Assembly: GCF_900115085.1 (NCBI RefSeq)
Contig: NZ_FOVF01000022.1
Location: 1-64,000, forward strand
DNA: 64,000 nucleotides
Source of the DNA: Dokdonella immobilis
GTDB taxonomy: Bacteria; Pseudomonadota; Gammaproteobacteria; Xanthomonadales; Rhodanobacteraceae
Direction: 5' to 3'
Shown: piece after piece, positions 36,568 through 46,426 of the stretch
Layout of the letters: each line of letters begins with the position of its first letter
How positions within the stretch are numbered: the first letter of the stretch is position 1
The notes under the pieces: generated by a model
What the model saw: the letters and a program-made list of their open reading frames with translations, nothing else
What the model was told of the DNA's origin: nothing
Database searches by the model: none
Translations under genes and position numbers: made by a program

Positions 36568-38358
36568 ATGACCCAGTACAACGCCCCGCTCAAGGACATC
36601 CGCTTCGCGCTGCAGGACGTGCTTGGCGCCAGTGCCCTGTTCGAGCGCCTGCCGGGCTTCGAATCGGCGACGCCGGACCTCCTCGACGCCGTCCTCGAAG
36701 AAGCAGCCAGGTTCGCCGAACAGGTGCTCGCCCCGATCAATTTCAGCGGCGACCAGGAGGGCTGTGAACTCGACAAGGCCAGCGCCAGCGTGCGCACCCC
36801 GAGCGGATTCAAGGAGGCCTATGCGCAATATGTCGAGGGCGGCTGGCCGACCCTGACGACGCCGGAATCGTTCGGCGGCCAGGGCCTGCCCGAAACGGTT
36901 GGCGCGATCGTCAAGGAGATGATCGACTCGGCCAATGTCTCCTGGGGCAACTTCCCGATGCTCTCGCACGGCTCGGTCGAGGCGCTCAAGGCGCACGGCG
37001 AAGCCTGGCAGCAGGAAGCCTTCCTCAAACCGATCACCGAAGGCCGCTGGACCGGCACCATGTGCCTGACCGAACCGCATTGCGGCACCGATCTCGGCCT
37101 GCTCAAGACCCGCGCAGAACCGGCGGCCGACGGCAGCTACCGGCTCAGCGGCACCAAGATCTTCATCACCGCCGGCGAGCACGACCTGACCGAGAACATC
37201 GTCCACCTCGTCCTCGCCCGGCTGCCCGATGCGCCGCCGGGGGTCAAGGGCATCTCGCTGTTCATCGTGCCGAAGTTCAAGGTCGGCAAGGACGGCCAGC
37301 TCGGCGAGCGCAATTCGCTTGCGGTCGGCTCGATCGAGCACAAGATGGGCATCAAGGCCTCGGTCACCTGCGTCATGAACTTCGACCAGGCCGAAGCCTG
37401 GCTGATCGGCGCACCGAACAAGGGCCTGATGGCCATGTTCACGATGATGAACACGGCCCGCCTGGCGGTTGGCGTACAGGGCCTCGGCCTGATCGAGCGC
37501 GGCTACCAGAATTCGCGCAACTACGCGCTGGACCGCCTGCAGATGCGCTCGTTGAGCGGGCCCAAGTATCCCGACAAGCCGGCCGATCCGTTGATCGTGC
37601 ATCCCGACGTGCGGCGCATGCTGCTGACCCAGAAGGCATTTGCCGAGGGCTGCCGCGTGCTCGCCCTGTACGCCTACATGCAGCACGACATCTCGACCCA
37701 TTCGCCGGACGAGGGCGAACGCAAGCGCGGCGAGGAACTGGTCTCGTTCCTGACCCCGATCGTCAAGGGCCTGCTCACCGAGCTGGCCCAGGAAGCGACC
37801 TACGACGCGGTGCAGATCTTCGGCGGCCACGGTTACATCGCCGAGACCGGGATCGAGCAGTTCGCCCGCGATGCCCGCATCACTACCCTCTACGAAGGCA
37901 CCACCCAGATCCAGGCCAACGACCTGCTCGGGCGCAAGATCCTGCAGCTTAATGGCGCTGGCCTCAAGCACTTCCTCGGCGAGATCTCGACCTTCTGCCA
38001 GGAAGGTGCGAGCAATACCGCGCTCGGCGAGTTCATCGCGCCGCTGGCCATCGTGACCAAGGAATGGAGCGAACTGACCCAGGAAATCGCCAAGCGTGCC
38101 CAGGCCAATCCGGAGGAAATCGGCGCGGCCGCGGTCGACTACCTGTTCTATTCGGGCTATGTCGCGCTGGCCTACTGCTGGGCGCGCAGCGTGGCGGCGC
38201 TGGCCGATTCCTCGGCCACCGAGGACTTCAAGGACGCCAAGCGGCATACGGCACGCTTCTATTTCACGCGGATTCTGCCGAGAATCCATGCCCACGGCGC
38301 CGCGATTCGCGCCGGTGCGGATACACTGATGGCCATGCCGGAATCGCAGTTCGCTTGA
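36568..38358 (+). CDS. Acyl-CoA dehydrogenase with C-terminal extension domain
   Basis: The 596-aa FAD enzyme oxidises an acyl-CoA to the enoyl-CoA. It follows the long-type family with an extra C-terminal domain (related to DmdC and PA0506-like proteins). 'TGTMCLTEPHCGTDLGLLKTRA' is the FAD/substrate signature near residue 160. 'EQFARDARITTLYEGTTQIQAND' holds the catalytic-Glu region. A CGAGGAAA site precedes the ATG at 36568. The natural substrate is not visible from sequence. A GNAT gene follows 16 nt downstream and may share the transcript. Confidence 0.92.
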   Translation: MTQYNAPLKDIRFALQDVLGASALFERLPGFESATPDLLDAVLEEAARFAEQVLAPINFSGDQEGCELDKASASVRTPSGFKEAYAQYVEGGWPTLTTPESFGGQGLPETVGAIVKEMIDSANVSWGNFPMLSHGSVEALKAHGEAWQQEAFLKPITEGRWTGTMCLTEPHCGTDLGLLKTRAEPAADGSYRLSGTKIFITAGEHDLTENIVHLVLARLPDAPPGVKGISLFIVPKFKVGKDGQLGERNSLAVGSIEHKMGIKASVTCVMNFDQAEAWLIGAPNKGLMAMFTMMNTARLAVGVQGLGLIERGYQNSRNYALDRLQMRSLSGPKYPDKPADPLIVHPDVRRMLLTQKAFAEGCRVLALYAYMQHDISTHSPDEGERKRGEELVSFLTPIVKGLLTELAQEATYDAVQIFGGHGYIAETGIEQFARDARITTLYEGTTQIQANDLLGRKILQLNGAGLKHFLGEISTFCQEGASNTALGEFIAPLAIVTKEWSELTQEIAKRAQANPEEIGAAAVDYLFYSGYVALAYCWARSVAALADSSATEDFKDAKRHTARFYFTRILPRIHAHGAAIRAGADTLMAMPESQFA

Positions 38359-38374
38359 AACCCAGGTAGACACC

Positions 38375-38857
38375 ATGGATTCGGAAGCCAATATCCACAT
38401 CCGCCTCGCCGATGCCGACGATGACGACTTCATCCTCGGCCTGGTCAACCGCTTCGTCGAAGGTTTCGAACTGCCGGCCTGGCGACGGCGGGGCGAATGC
38501 GCCGACAACATCCGGCTCGACCTGGCCAGGAACCTGTCGGTGCAGCCACCCGGATCGCATGTCTTCGTCGCCGAGAATGATGATGGCGAGCGGGTCGGCT
38601 TCATCCATCTGCAGACGGTCAAGGATTTCTTCAGCGGCGCGCAGAACTGCCACATCTCGGACCTCGCCGTGGACAAGGAGCACGATGGCGAAGGCGTCGG
38701 CCGGGCCCTGCTCGCCTACGCCGAACGCTGGGCCCGCGAGCACCGTCTGCGCCATCTGCAACTCACGGTCTTCCCGGGCAATCAACGGGCCATCGACATG
38801 TATGAAGGCCATGGCTTCGGCGTCGAGACACTGCGCATGGTCAAGCCGCTGCCTTGA
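38375..38857 (+). CDS. GNAT-family N-acetyltransferase
   Basis: The 160-aa protein is a single GNAT domain. Motif A, which binds acetyl-CoA, is visible as 'ISDLAVDKEHDGEGVGRALLAYAERWA' (about residues 98-124), and motif B ends with 'NQRAIDMYEGHGFGVETLRMVK'. The substrate is unknown. It lies 16 nt after the acyl-CoA dehydrogenase, and the repeat array begins 20 nt after its stop. Confidence 0.88.
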   Translation: MDSEANIHIRLADADDDDFILGLVNRFVEGFELPAWRRRGECADNIRLDLARNLSVQPPGSHVFVAENDDGERVGFIHLQTVKDFFSGAQNCHISDLAVDKEHDGEGVGRALLAYAERWAREHRLRHLQLTVFPGNQRAIDMYEGHGFGVETLRMVKPLP

Positions 38858-38877
38858 GGCTTTGCCGTACGGTGCTG

Positions 38878-39345
38878 GAGAGCATCGCGCGTGAACGCGC
38901 TCCTACGGGAGCCCGAATGAGTGGCGCGGGGTTCGACGGCGGGCGGCGCGTCACCGGTTCGTTGTAGGAGCGGCTTCAGCCGCGATGCCCTTTTCGACAA
39001 GGCCGGAAAGCATCGCGCGTGAACGCGCTCCTACAGTGGCGGCGAGCGGGTGGGCCGGCTTCGATGGCGAGCGGCGCGTCACCGGTTCGTTGTAGGAGCG
39101 GCTTCAGCCGCGATGCCCTTTTCGACAAGGCCGGAAAGCATCGCGCGTGAACGCGCTCCTACAGTGGCGGCGAGCGGGTGGGCCGGCTTCGATGGCGGGC
39201 GGCGCGTCACCGCTTCGTTGTAGGAGCGGCTTCAGCCGCGATGCCCTTTTCGACAAGGCCGGAAGGCATCGCGCGTGAACGCGCTCCTACAGTGGTGGCG
39301 AGCGGGTCGGCGGGCTTCGATGGCGGACGGCGCATGAAACCGCCT
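38878..39345. repeat. Tandem array of 128-bp REP-containing units
   Basis: Three full units (38878-39005, 39006-39133, 39134-39261) and a partial fourth (39262 to about 39345) repeat with an exact 128-bp period. Each full unit carries two facing REP-like palindromic sequences: GCATCGCG...GCTCCTAC and, about 80 nt later, GTAGGAGC...CGCGATGC. Units 2 and 3 differ at only about two positions, so the expansion is recent. The second arm is the xanthomonad/pseudomonad REP core 'GTAGGAGCGGCTTCAGCCGC'. There is no coding content. It fills the 603-nt gap between the GNAT gene and the HNH gene. Confidence 0.92.
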
Positions 39346-39460
39346 CGGGAAATCGCCGCTGTTGCACAAATGCCATGCACATGGACTATGCTGCGGCTCG
39401 CGCAATGCATGACGGCGGCCCGATCGGCCGCTGGCCGTTCTCCCTGATAAGGAGCCATGA

Positions 39461-40057
39461 ATGCTGGCGGAAGTTCGTACGATTGGATCGATCCATGGCA
39501 CGCGCGTGCTTTCCCTCGACGCGAGCGGTCGCATCATGGACTGGATTTCCTGGCAGGACGCGACCTGCCTGTATGTCCGCGGCGCGGTCTCCTGGACGCT
39601 TGGCGACCCCTGCCTGACCATCCATGGCGGCACCAGCCGGCATACCGGCGAACAGAGCATCCTGCTCCTGCATCCGATCGTGGCCACGACCGGACACGCA
39701 CGAGGCGGCGCCATCGATCCGGCTCCGGCCCTGACCAATGCCGCCCTGTTCGCCCGCGATCGTTCCCTGTGCATGTACTGCGGCAACCACTACTCGCGCG
39801 GCGAACTGACCCGCGACCACGTCGTGCCGATCTCCAAGGGCGGTCGCGACATCTGGCAGAACGTGGTCACGGCCTGCCTGCACTGCAATGTCAGGAAGGG
39901 TTCGCGCACACCGCAGCAGGCGCACATGCCGCTGCTCGCCGTGCCCTACCGCCCGAGCTGGGTCGAGCACCTGATCCTCTCCAACCGCAATATCCTCGCC
40001 GACCAGATGGAATTCCTCGTCAACCATCTGCCGAAGAAACGGCGGCCGAACGCCTGA
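39461..40057 (+). CDS. HNH endonuclease family protein
   Basis: The 198-aa protein has a zinc-ribbon HNH fold in its middle: CMYCG (about residues 104-108), 'LTRDHVVPISKGGRDIWQNVV' with the catalytic His, and a second pair, CLHCN, near 144. The N-terminal 90 residues are not recognised. This arrangement is common in stand-alone HNH proteins of Proteobacteria whose role is unknown. AAGGAG lies 6 nt before the ATG at 39461. An overlapping ATG at 39457 opens another frame with no recognisable domain. Confidence 0.85.
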   Translation: MLAEVRTIGSIHGTRVLSLDASGRIMDWISWQDATCLYVRGAVSWTLGDPCLTIHGGTSRHTGEQSILLLHPIVATTGHARGGAIDPAPALTNAALFARDRSLCMYCGNHYSRGELTRDHVVPISKGGRDIWQNVVTACLHCNVRKGSRTPQQAHMPLLAVPYRPSWVEHLILSNRNILADQMEFLVNHLPKKRRPNA

Positions 40058-40109
40058 ATCGCTGCAGCGGCGAACGACTCGCGTCATCGACGCCCCCTGG
40101 GCGCACCAT

Positions 40110-41663
40110 TCAATCGCGCTTGGTCCAGCGCTGCAGGTAAAGGTCGTGGCGGCGGTCCTTGAGGTTCTGCACGGTGCCATTGTTGCGCGCGCGGGCGAGG
40201 TCCTGCAGACGCAGGTCGGCCCATAGCACCATCTCGGTATTCGGGGTGGAGTCGGCGGCAATGCCATCGCGGGCGAACGGGAAGTCGCATGGGGTCAGGA
40301 TGCAGCTTTGCGCATACTGGATGTCGAAATTGTTGACGCCGGGCAAGTTGCCGACATTGCCGGACATGACCACGAAGCACTGGTTCTCGACCGCCCTGGC
40401 CTGCGAGCAATAGCGCACGCGCAGGTAGCTCTGGCGCTCATCGGTGCAGAACGGCACGAACAGGATCAGGGCGCCCTGGTCGACCAGGTGCCGGGCCAGT
40501 TCCGGGAATTCGGAGTCGTAGCAGATCATCACGCCGATCGGCCCGCAGTCGGTCTGGATCGCGGCCGCGCGATGGCCGCCCTTGATCCCCCACCAGGTGC
40601 GCTCGTTCGGCGTCGGGTGGATCTTCTCCTGCTCGTGGATCGAGCCGTCGCGCAGGCAGACATGGCAGATGTTGCGCATCGCGCCGCTCTCGGTCAGGGT
40701 CGGGTGCGAGCCGCCGATGATGTTGATGTTGTAGCGGACGGCGAGTCTGCTGAACAGGTCCTTGACCTTGGCCGTGTAGTCGGTGAGGCGACGGATCACT
40801 TCCACCGAGGGTAGCGGCGAATTCTCGATCGAGAGCAGCTGCAGGGTCATCAACTCAGGAAAGACGGCGAAATCGGATTCGTAGCTGGCCGCGACGTCGA
40901 CGAAGTACTCGACCTGGCCGGCGAACTCCTCGAAGCTGTGGATGCGGCGCTGCTGATACTGGATGGTGGCGACGCGGACACGTTCCGGCAGCCCGCTCGA
41001 GCCGTGTGGCGTCGGCGTGCGTGGCTGGTCATGGCGGTCCGGATTGCGCCAGACCAGATGGGCGGCATAACCCATCGACTCGGTGTCGCTCGGCACGTAG
41101 CGCGGCAGCAGGCCGATGAACTCGAAGCCGTTGCGCAGTTGGAAGCTCATGGTCGGATCGCGGTAGCGCCCTTCCTGGACGGCCTCGACATAGGCGTCGA
41201 CCGAACCCATCGCCTTGATCCGTTTCTCGAGGCCGGGCAGGCGGCCACCGAACACGATGCCGTACAGGCCGAGCTTGCGACACAGCTTCTTGCGCGCCGC
41301 GTACAGGCGTCGGCCGATGCGCAGGCCGCGGAACTCCGGGTCGACGCAGGATTCCATGCCGTACAGCCAGTCGCCTTCGGGATCGTGCCGGGACGCGTAG
41401 CCGCCTCCGGTGATCTCGGCCCAGCTATGCGGGCCCATCGCGGTCGCCTCGTCGATGCGGAAGGTGGCGCAGAAACCGACGATGCGCCCGCCGTATTCGG
41501 CCACGAACTGCCCCTCAGGAAACTGCGCCTGCTGACCACGCAGCATGTCTGCCGAATGGCCGAGATCGACACCATAGACCTTCCCGGTCAGTGCCACGAG
41601 ACTGTCGATATCGGCGGGATTCGCGTTGCGGACGCTCAATACGGCCTTCTTTTCGGATGCCAT
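40110..41663 (-). CDS. GNAT-nitrilase fusion (bifunctional acetyltransferase/carbon-nitrogen hydrolase)
   Basis: This 517-aa protein joins a GNAT domain (about residues 8-205; 'GMESCVDPEFRGLRIGRRLYAARKKLCRK' is the acetyl-CoA motif) to a nitrilase-fold hydrolase (about 230-510). The hydrolase triad is complete: Glu in FPELMTLQLL, Lys in EKIHPTPNE, Cys in GVMICYDSEFPE. The same fusion is widespread in bacteria, but its substrate is not known to me. The start is the ATG at 41663 behind GGGAGGG; upstream in-frame sequence is not conserved. It is convergent with the HNH gene and divergent from dxs. Confidence 0.92.
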   Translation of the reverse strand: MASEKKAVLSVRNANPADIDSLVALTGKVYGVDLGHSADMLRGQQAQFPEGQFVAEYGGRIVGFCATFRIDEATAMGPHSWAEITGGGYASRHDPEGDWLYGMESCVDPEFRGLRIGRRLYAARKKLCRKLGLYGIVFGGRLPGLEKRIKAMGSVDAYVEAVQEGRYRDPTMSFQLRNGFEFIGLLPRYVPSDTESMGYAAHLVWRNPDRHDQPRTPTPHGSSGLPERVRVATIQYQQRRIHSFEEFAGQVEYFVDVAASYESDFAVFPELMTLQLLSIENSPLPSVEVIRRLTDYTAKVKDLFSRLAVRYNINIIGGSHPTLTESGAMRNICHVCLRDGSIHEQEKIHPTPNERTWWGIKGGHRAAAIQTDCGPIGVMICYDSEFPELARHLVDQGALILFVPFCTDERQSYLRVRYCSQARAVENQCFVVMSGNVGNLPGVNNFDIQYAQSCILTPCDFPFARDGIAADSTPNTEMVLWADLRLQDLARARNNGTVQNLKDRRHDLYLQRWTKRD

Positions 41664-41966
41664 GGCGGCCCTCCCTTGCGTGAGACTGGATGCCACCAGT
41701 TTGACAAGATTCGCGCGCGAGCACAGGCACCCACCTGCGGCGCCACGAAATTCCGGGGAAATGGCGACACGCCGTACGCGTCGAATTGACGCAATCCAGG
41801 GCGGGGTCGAACCCCGAAACAGACCACGATCCGACAGCCGGCCATCTCCGGGTCGAATTTTCACGGGCAACCCGTCATGAATGCGCCACAACCCGCCAGA
41901 AACGGTTCCTTGCCCCGCCCACCCGGGTAGCCGAAAATAGCCCCCTGTCTGGTGTCCTGGCTTCCG
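41664..41966. other. 303-nt divergent promoter region of the GNAT-nitrilase gene and dxs
   Basis: No gene is supported here. A possible dxs promoter is TTGCCC (41910-41915), 18 nt, then AAAATA (41934-41939), 28 nt before the dxs ATG; the match is weak. The palindrome GGGGTTCGACCCC near 41800 (minus strand) resembles a tRNA T-arm, but no tRNA body surrounds it. Confidence 0.4.
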
Positions 41967-43859
41967 ATGATCGATTCCGCCCGCTATCCGCGCCTGTCGC
42001 GTATCGACAACCCTGCCCGGTTGCGCGAATTCCCCGAGAGCGAACTCGGAGAAATCGCCCGCGAAGTGCGCGACTACCTGGTCCAGTCAGTGGCCAGTTC
42101 CGGCGGCCATTTCGGCGCCGGCCTCGGCGTGGTCGAACTGACCGTCGCCCTGCACTATCTCTACGACACGCCTGCCGACCGAATCGTCTGGGATGTCGGC
42201 CATCAGTGCTATCCGCACAAGATCCTGACCGGCCGTCGCGACCGCATCACCACGGTCAAGAAGAAGGATGGCCTGGCTCCGTTTCCGCGTCGCGAGGAGA
42301 GCGAATACGACACCTTCGGCGTCGGCCATTCCTCGACCTCGATCAGTGCCGCCCTCGGCATGGCCATTGCCGCCCAGCGCAAGGGCGACGAGCGCAAGAT
42401 CGTCGCGGTGATCGGCGACGGCGCGATGACCGCCGGCATGGCCTACGAGGCGCTCAACCATGGTGGCGACGTCAAGCCTGACATGCTGGTCATCCTCAAC
42501 GACAACCAGATGTCGATCAGCGAGAACGTCGGCGCGCTGACCCAGATGCTGGCCCGCCTGATGTCGAGCCGCACCCTCAATCGCATGCGCGAAAGCGGCA
42601 AGAAGATGATGAAGCGCGAGGGCTTCCTCTGGCGCTTCGCCAAGCGTTGGGAAGAACACGCCAAGGGCATGTTCATGCCGAGCACGCTGTTCGAGGAACT
42701 CGGCTTCCACTACACCGGACCGATCGACGGCCACGATATCCCGCAGCTGGTCGGCGCCCTGCGTACCCTGAAGGAACTGAAGGGGCCGCAACTGCTGCAC
42801 GTGATCACGACCAAGGGCAAGGGCTATGCCCGCGCCGAGCGCGAGCAGATCGATTACCACGCGGTCGGTCCGTTCGATCCGGACAAGGGCCTGGCCAAGA
42901 AGGGTGCGTCCAAGCCCACCTACACCGAAATCTTCGGCGACTGGCTGTGCGACCAGGCCGCCGCCGACCCGCGCCTCCATGCGATAACCCCGGCCATGCG
43001 CGAAGGCTCCGGCCTCGTGCGTTTCTCCAAGGCCTGGCCGTCGCGCTACTTCGATGTCGGCATCGCCGAGCAGCATGCCGTCACGCTCGGCGCCGGCATG
43101 GCCTGCGAGGGCGCCAAGCCGGTCGTGGCGATCTACTCGACCTTCCTGCAGCGCGCCTACGACCAGCTGATCCACGACGTCGCCCTGCAGAATCTCGACG
43201 TGCTGTTCGCGATCGATCGCGGGGGTCTGGTCGGACCGGATGGAGCCACCCACTCGGGCAGCTTCGATCTTTCCTACCTGCGCTGCATCCCGAACATGGT
43301 CGTGATGGCGCCGGCCGACGAACGCGAATGCCGGCAGATGCTCAGCACCGGCTTCCGGTACCAGGGCCCGGCCGCGGTCCGCTACCCGCGCGGCAGCGGC
43401 CCCGGGGTTGCCGTCGACGACGACCTCGCCACCCTGCCGATCGGCAAGGCCGAGGTGCGACGCGAGGGCCAGGGCATCGCCCTGATCGCCTTCGGTGCGC
43501 TGGTCGCCCCGGCCGCCAAGGTCGCCGAGACGCTCGGCGCGACCCTGGTCAACATGCGCTTCGTCAAACCCCTGGATGAGGCCCTGGTCCTTGAACTCGC
43601 AGGCAGTCACGCCGCCTTTGTCACCCTCGAGGACAATGCGATCGCCGGGGGTGCCGGCGCCGGCGTCGGCGAGCTGCTGGCCGCCCGCGGTATCGTCCTG
43701 CCGATCCTGCATCTCGGTCTAGCCGACAGCTACCTCGAGCACGCCAGCCGCGAGGAGCTGCTCGCCGAATCCGGACTCGACGTGGCCGGCATCGAGGCAG
43801 CGATCCGCGCGCGCTTTGGCGAGTTCATTCCGGTTTCGGCGATTCGCAGCACCGGTTGA
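41967..43859 (+). CDS. dxs: 1-deoxy-D-xylulose-5-phosphate synthase
   Basis: DXS condenses pyruvate and glyceraldehyde-3-phosphate with thiamine diphosphate to start the MEP isoprenoid pathway and to supply thiamine and pyridoxal precursors. The 630-aa protein has '[23 protein letters not shown]' near the N-terminus, the ThDP motif [15 protein letters not shown], and '[19 protein letters not shown]' with the catalytic Glu. The C-terminal transketolase-like domain is intact ('[11 protein letters not shown]', '[16 protein letters not shown]'). The start is the ATG at 41967; a GTG at 41952 is possible. It is not linked to ispA or xseB here. Confidence 0.97.
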   Translation: MIDSARYPRLSRIDNPARLREFPESELGEIAREVRDYLVQSVASSGGHFGAGLGVVELTVALHYLYDTPADRIVWDVGHQCYPHKILTGRRDRITTVKKKDGLAPFPRREESEYDTFGVGHSSTSISAALGMAIAAQRKGDERKIVAVIGDGAMTAGMAYEALNHGGDVKPDMLVILNDNQMSISENVGALTQMLARLMSSRTLNRMRESGKKMMKREGFLWRFAKRWEEHAKGMFMPSTLFEELGFHYTGPIDGHDIPQLVGALRTLKELKGPQLLHVITTKGKGYARAEREQIDYHAVGPFDPDKGLAKKGASKPTYTEIFGDWLCDQAAADPRLHAITPAMREGSGLVRFSKAWPSRYFDVGIAEQHAVTLGAGMACEGAKPVVAIYSTFLQRAYDQLIHDVALQNLDVLFAIDRGGLVGPDGATHSGSFDLSYLRCIPNMVVMAPADERECRQMLSTGFRYQGPAAVRYPRGSGPGVAVDDDLATLPIGKAEVRREGQGIALIAFGALVAPAAKVAETLGATLVNMRFVKPLDEALVLELAGSHAAFVTLEDNAIAGGAGAGVGELLAARGIVLPILHLGLADSYLEHASREELLAESGLDVAGIEAAIRARFGEFIPVSAIRSTG

Positions 43860-44211
43860 GCGGGCATGAGTGGCGGCGCGGGTTTCGACGTCCTTCCCTG
43901 CGTTTCCGCTTCGTTGCTGCAGGCGCGATCAGTCGCGATGTCTTTTCCCATCTGATGCCGAAGCATTGGACCTGAGGGCTCTCCAGCAAAGGGCGTGCGC
44001 GGAAAATTTGCAGGCTTCGATGGCCGGCCTCGCGTTTCCGCCTCGTTGTTGGTGGCGCTGGCGCTTACCCCAATCCACAGGTTGATGCGACGCACGATTC
44101 CCCATCTGCAGATCTACGAAAAGCCGGATTGAAAGGTTGTAGCCTGGCCGCCGCATGACGTAGGCTTGCGCTGAGCCATGGAAGGCATGGCGATACCAGG
44201 GGACGACCAAC
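43860..44211. repeat. Decayed copies of the 128-bp repeat family
   Basis: This 352-nt spacer contains two eroded relatives of the 128-bp unit. One reads 'ATGAGTGGCGGCGCGGGTTTCGACG' and continues to 'GCGATCAGTCGCGATG' (43866-43941). The other, near 44010-44065, reads 'GGCTTCGATGGCCGGCCTCG' and matches 'GGCTTCGATGGCGGGCGGCG' of the array. I see no gene. The last 50 nt before 44212 should hold the promoter and ribosome binding site of the lipoprotein gene. Confidence 0.55.
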
Positions 44212-44958
44212 GTGAATCATCCGATCTTGCGGAAGATTGCCTGCGCGCTGCTACTGTGTGCGCTTGTTTCCGGTTGCGTGACGGGACCCCAGCGGCGCGC
44301 ATTCGACCGGACAGGCAGCGATACGATCAACTCTATCGAAGTGCTGCCCATGCGGCATAGCGAAATCGATCTGTTCATCTTCAACAATCCCGGATACAGC
44401 TTTGGCCTGATCGGCGTGGCGATCGCCGAAGCCAACCGGGCACCGAAGTCGAACTGGTTGCAATCCGAAGTCGGCAAGGCCGGCTTCGACCACGTTGCCA
44501 CATTCGATTCAGCGCTCACGGAGGCGCTGCACGCCGCCGGCTACGAGTTGAACTGGAGTCCGAGTCCGATGGAATCGGCCAATTCGGATACGCGTCGCGA
44601 TAGAAGCGGATTGCGCAAGAGTTACGAGCCCAGCAGCAGCGACGCCCAGCTCGATGTCGGTTTCGGCTTTGTCGGCTATGCCTCGGCGGGCTCCGGCGAC
44701 AGCGCACCGTACCGGCCCACGGTCGTGCTGAACGCAAGATTGGTCGATTCGACTGGCAAACGGGTGCTTTTCGAAGACCAGATCGTCTACAACGCGGTCG
44801 TGCCCGGGACCTCGGCGGCCATCACCATCAACCCCGACGAGCGCTACCGATATCCTGATTTCGACGATCTGCAGGCGGCCGGTCCGGTCGCGATCGAAGG
44901 TTTGGCACCCGCCTTCGTGGCAACCGCAAAGGAACTCGCAAGGCAGTTGCAGCGGTGA
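44212..44958 (+). CDS. Lipoprotein of unknown function
   Basis: The 248-aa product starts with GTG (44212), with CAGGGGA upstream. The signal LRKIACALLLCALVSGC ends in a typical lipobox (LVSGC, cysteine at about residue 22). Mature features include 'SIEVLPMRHSEIDLFIFNNPGYSFGLIGVAIAE' and 'TVVLNARLVDSTGKRVLFEDQIVYN', the latter resembling the conserved core of small outer-membrane lipoproteins that respond to stress. No firm family is recognised. Its stop overlaps the GTG of the next gene by 4 nt, so the two form an operon. Confidence 0.75.
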   Translation: MNHPILRKIACALLLCALVSGCVTGPQRRAFDRTGSDTINSIEVLPMRHSEIDLFIFNNPGYSFGLIGVAIAEANRAPKSNWLQSEVGKAGFDHVATFDSALTEALHAAGYELNWSPSPMESANSDTRRDRSGLRKSYEPSSSDAQLDVGFGFVGYASAGSGDSAPYRPTVVLNARLVDSTGKRVLFEDQIVYNAVVPGTSAAITINPDERYRYPDFDDLQAAGPVAIEGLAPAFVATAKELARQLQR

Positions 44959-45611
44959 AAGCTGCGCACGCCCTGGCGCTGCTCGCCGGCATCCTCGGGC
45001 TTGTGCCGCTCCGGTTGGCACATGCGCAACCGGACTGCCTGCCGATGCGCCAGGCCACCGCGGTCGAGTTGCCCGAGTTGGGCGTTCGCAAGGCGAAGAC
45101 GGTCCATCGCGTCGTCCACTTCCCGCTCGATGCCGAATGCCTGGAGGGCGCGAACGGATCGCGGCAGGCCATCATCGTCGCGCTGGCCGCGCCGCCGACC
45201 CAGGTAACGATCAGTTCGATTTCCAAAAGAAAGGTCGGCATGGTTCCGGTACAGGTCACTCTGCTCGATTCGGCCTGGAATCCGCTTCGCCATTTCATGT
45301 TTTCGGAATTCACGCAGCGCGGTTTGCGCCGCAGCCTGGCCTTCCACCTGGATCCGGCACTCGATCCGCGCTTCCTGCTGGTGGAGCTGGATACCGGCGC
45401 GTTGGGCCGGTCGGATTCCCTGGTTTCGGGAGAGTCGACGACCGTGGTGTGGGCAGCGGGAGGCGTCATGGGCACGATCACCAACGGAAGCGAACGAACC
45501 CTGGAAATGCCTTACGTCGACGTTGGAGACGTGGATATCGAATTCACCCGATTCGAACAGGACATCTCGTTGCTCAGCCAGGGCGCAATGGCGCCCAGCA
45601 GGCACCGCTGA
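44955..45611 (+). CDS. Exported protein, possibly MalM-like
   Basis: The 218-aa product has a signal peptide ([19 protein letters not shown]) and starts with the GTG at 44955, inside the stop region of the preceding lipoprotein gene (GTGA overlap). The mature part has a beta-rich pattern ('[20 protein letters not shown]', '[22 protein letters not shown]') reminiscent of MalM-type periplasmic proteins, but the likeness is weak. Two cysteines (PDCLP, AECLE) could form a disulfide. Its 3' end overlaps the 3' end of prmC by 38 nt on the opposite strand. Confidence 0.7.
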   Translation: MKAAHALALLAGILGLVPLRLAHAQPDCLPMRQATAVELPELGVRKAKTVHRVVHFPLDAECLEGANGSRQAIIVALAAPPTQVTISSISKRKVGMVPVQVTLLDSAWNPLRHFMFSEFTQRGLRRSLAFHLDPALDPRFLLVELDTGALGRSDSLVSGESTTVVWAAGGVMGTITNGSERTLEMPYVDVGDVDIEFTRFEQDISLLSQGAMAPSRHR

Positions 45612-46419
45612 TACGGTCGCGTCCGGCGAGATCGGGCCAGCAGCGCACATGCATGAAACCAGCCTCCTCCAGAATGGAGGCGACCGCGCTGGCCTGCGCG
45701 TAGCCGTGTTCGACCAGTAGCCAGCCTCCGGGCGAAAGATGGGCCGGCGCATCAGCGATGATGGCACGGATGGCATCAAGGCCGTCAGCGCCCGATGCCA
45801 AGGCCGAGGCCGGCTCGAAGCGCAGGTCGCCCAGGGAAAGGTGCACGTCATCGGCGGCAATGTAGGGCGGATTGGAAACGATCAGGTCGAATACCCGGCC
45901 ACCCAGCGCGGCGCACCAGTCGCCCTGTGCGAATTCGACGTTGTCGATACCGAGATCGGCGGCGTTCGATCGCGCGACCTCGAGCGCGGCAAGCGAGCGG
46001 TCGGTGGCGAGGACGCGGGTGGCGGGGCGCTCGCTGGCGATGGCCAGGGCGACCGCACCGGATCCGGTGCCGAGATCGGCCACCGAGAACGAGGCATCGA
46101 GCGGAATGCGTTCGAGCGCGAGTTCGACCAGCAACTCGGTCTCGGCACGCGGGATCAGCACATCGCGGCTGACCTTCAGATCGAGCGTCCAGAAGCCACG
46201 CTGGCCGAGCAGGTAGGCAATCGGCTCACCGCGCCGGCGCGCTTCCATCAGCGCACGGAATCGCGTCTCGGCCTGCGCATCGGGTACGTGGTCGGCGTGC
46301 GCGAACAGCCAGGCGCGCTCCGTGTCGAGAGCCCGGGCGAGGAGGATCTCGGCCTCGTGCCGTGACTCGATGTCGCCGGGCGTGGTCCATTCCGACAACA
46401 GTTCGCGAATCTCGGGCAT
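45574..46419 (-). CDS. prmC: Release-factor glutamine N5-methyltransferase PrmC
   Basis: PrmC (HemK) methylates the Gln of the GGQ motif in release factors RF1 and RF2 and so speeds translation termination. The 281-aa protein has the N-terminal helical domain ('[11 protein letters not shown]', '[14 protein letters not shown]') and the SAM motif '[16 protein letters not shown]'. The diagnostic NPPY motif is in [12 protein letters not shown], and '[12 protein letters not shown]' is near the end. It is usually next to prfA; here it follows the 1368-aa membrane protein gene by 7 nt. Its last 38 nt overlap the convergent exported-protein gene. Confidence 0.95.
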   Translation of the reverse strand: MPEIRELLSEWTTPGDIESRHEAEILLARALDTERAWLFAHADHVPDAQAETRFRALMEARRRGEPIAYLLGQRGFWTLDLKVSRDVLIPRAETELLVELALERIPLDASFSVADLGTGSGAVALAIASERPATRVLATDRSLAALEVARSNAADLGIDNVEFAQGDWCAALGGRVFDLIVSNPPYIAADDVHLSLGDLRFEPASALASGADGLDAIRAIIADAPAHLSPGGWLLVEHGYAQASAVASILEEAGFMHVRCWPDLAGRDRISGACWAPLRPG

Positions 46420-46426
46420 CGTTCGC

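Noticed and set aside
38878-39345. Regular repeat array resembling a CRISPR
   Set aside because: The 128-bp unit repeats in full, with no variable spacers and no cas genes nearby. The units contain REP palindromes instead.
39457-40140. 227-codon frame overlapping the HNH gene
   Set aside because: It shares the ribosome binding site but has no HNH motif or other recognised domain; the 39461 frame carries the conserved residues.
41790-41812. tRNA-like T-arm (GGGGTTCGACCCC, minus strand)
   Set aside because: The stem register does not fit a 5-bp T-stem, and there is no acceptor, D-arm or anticodon arm around it.
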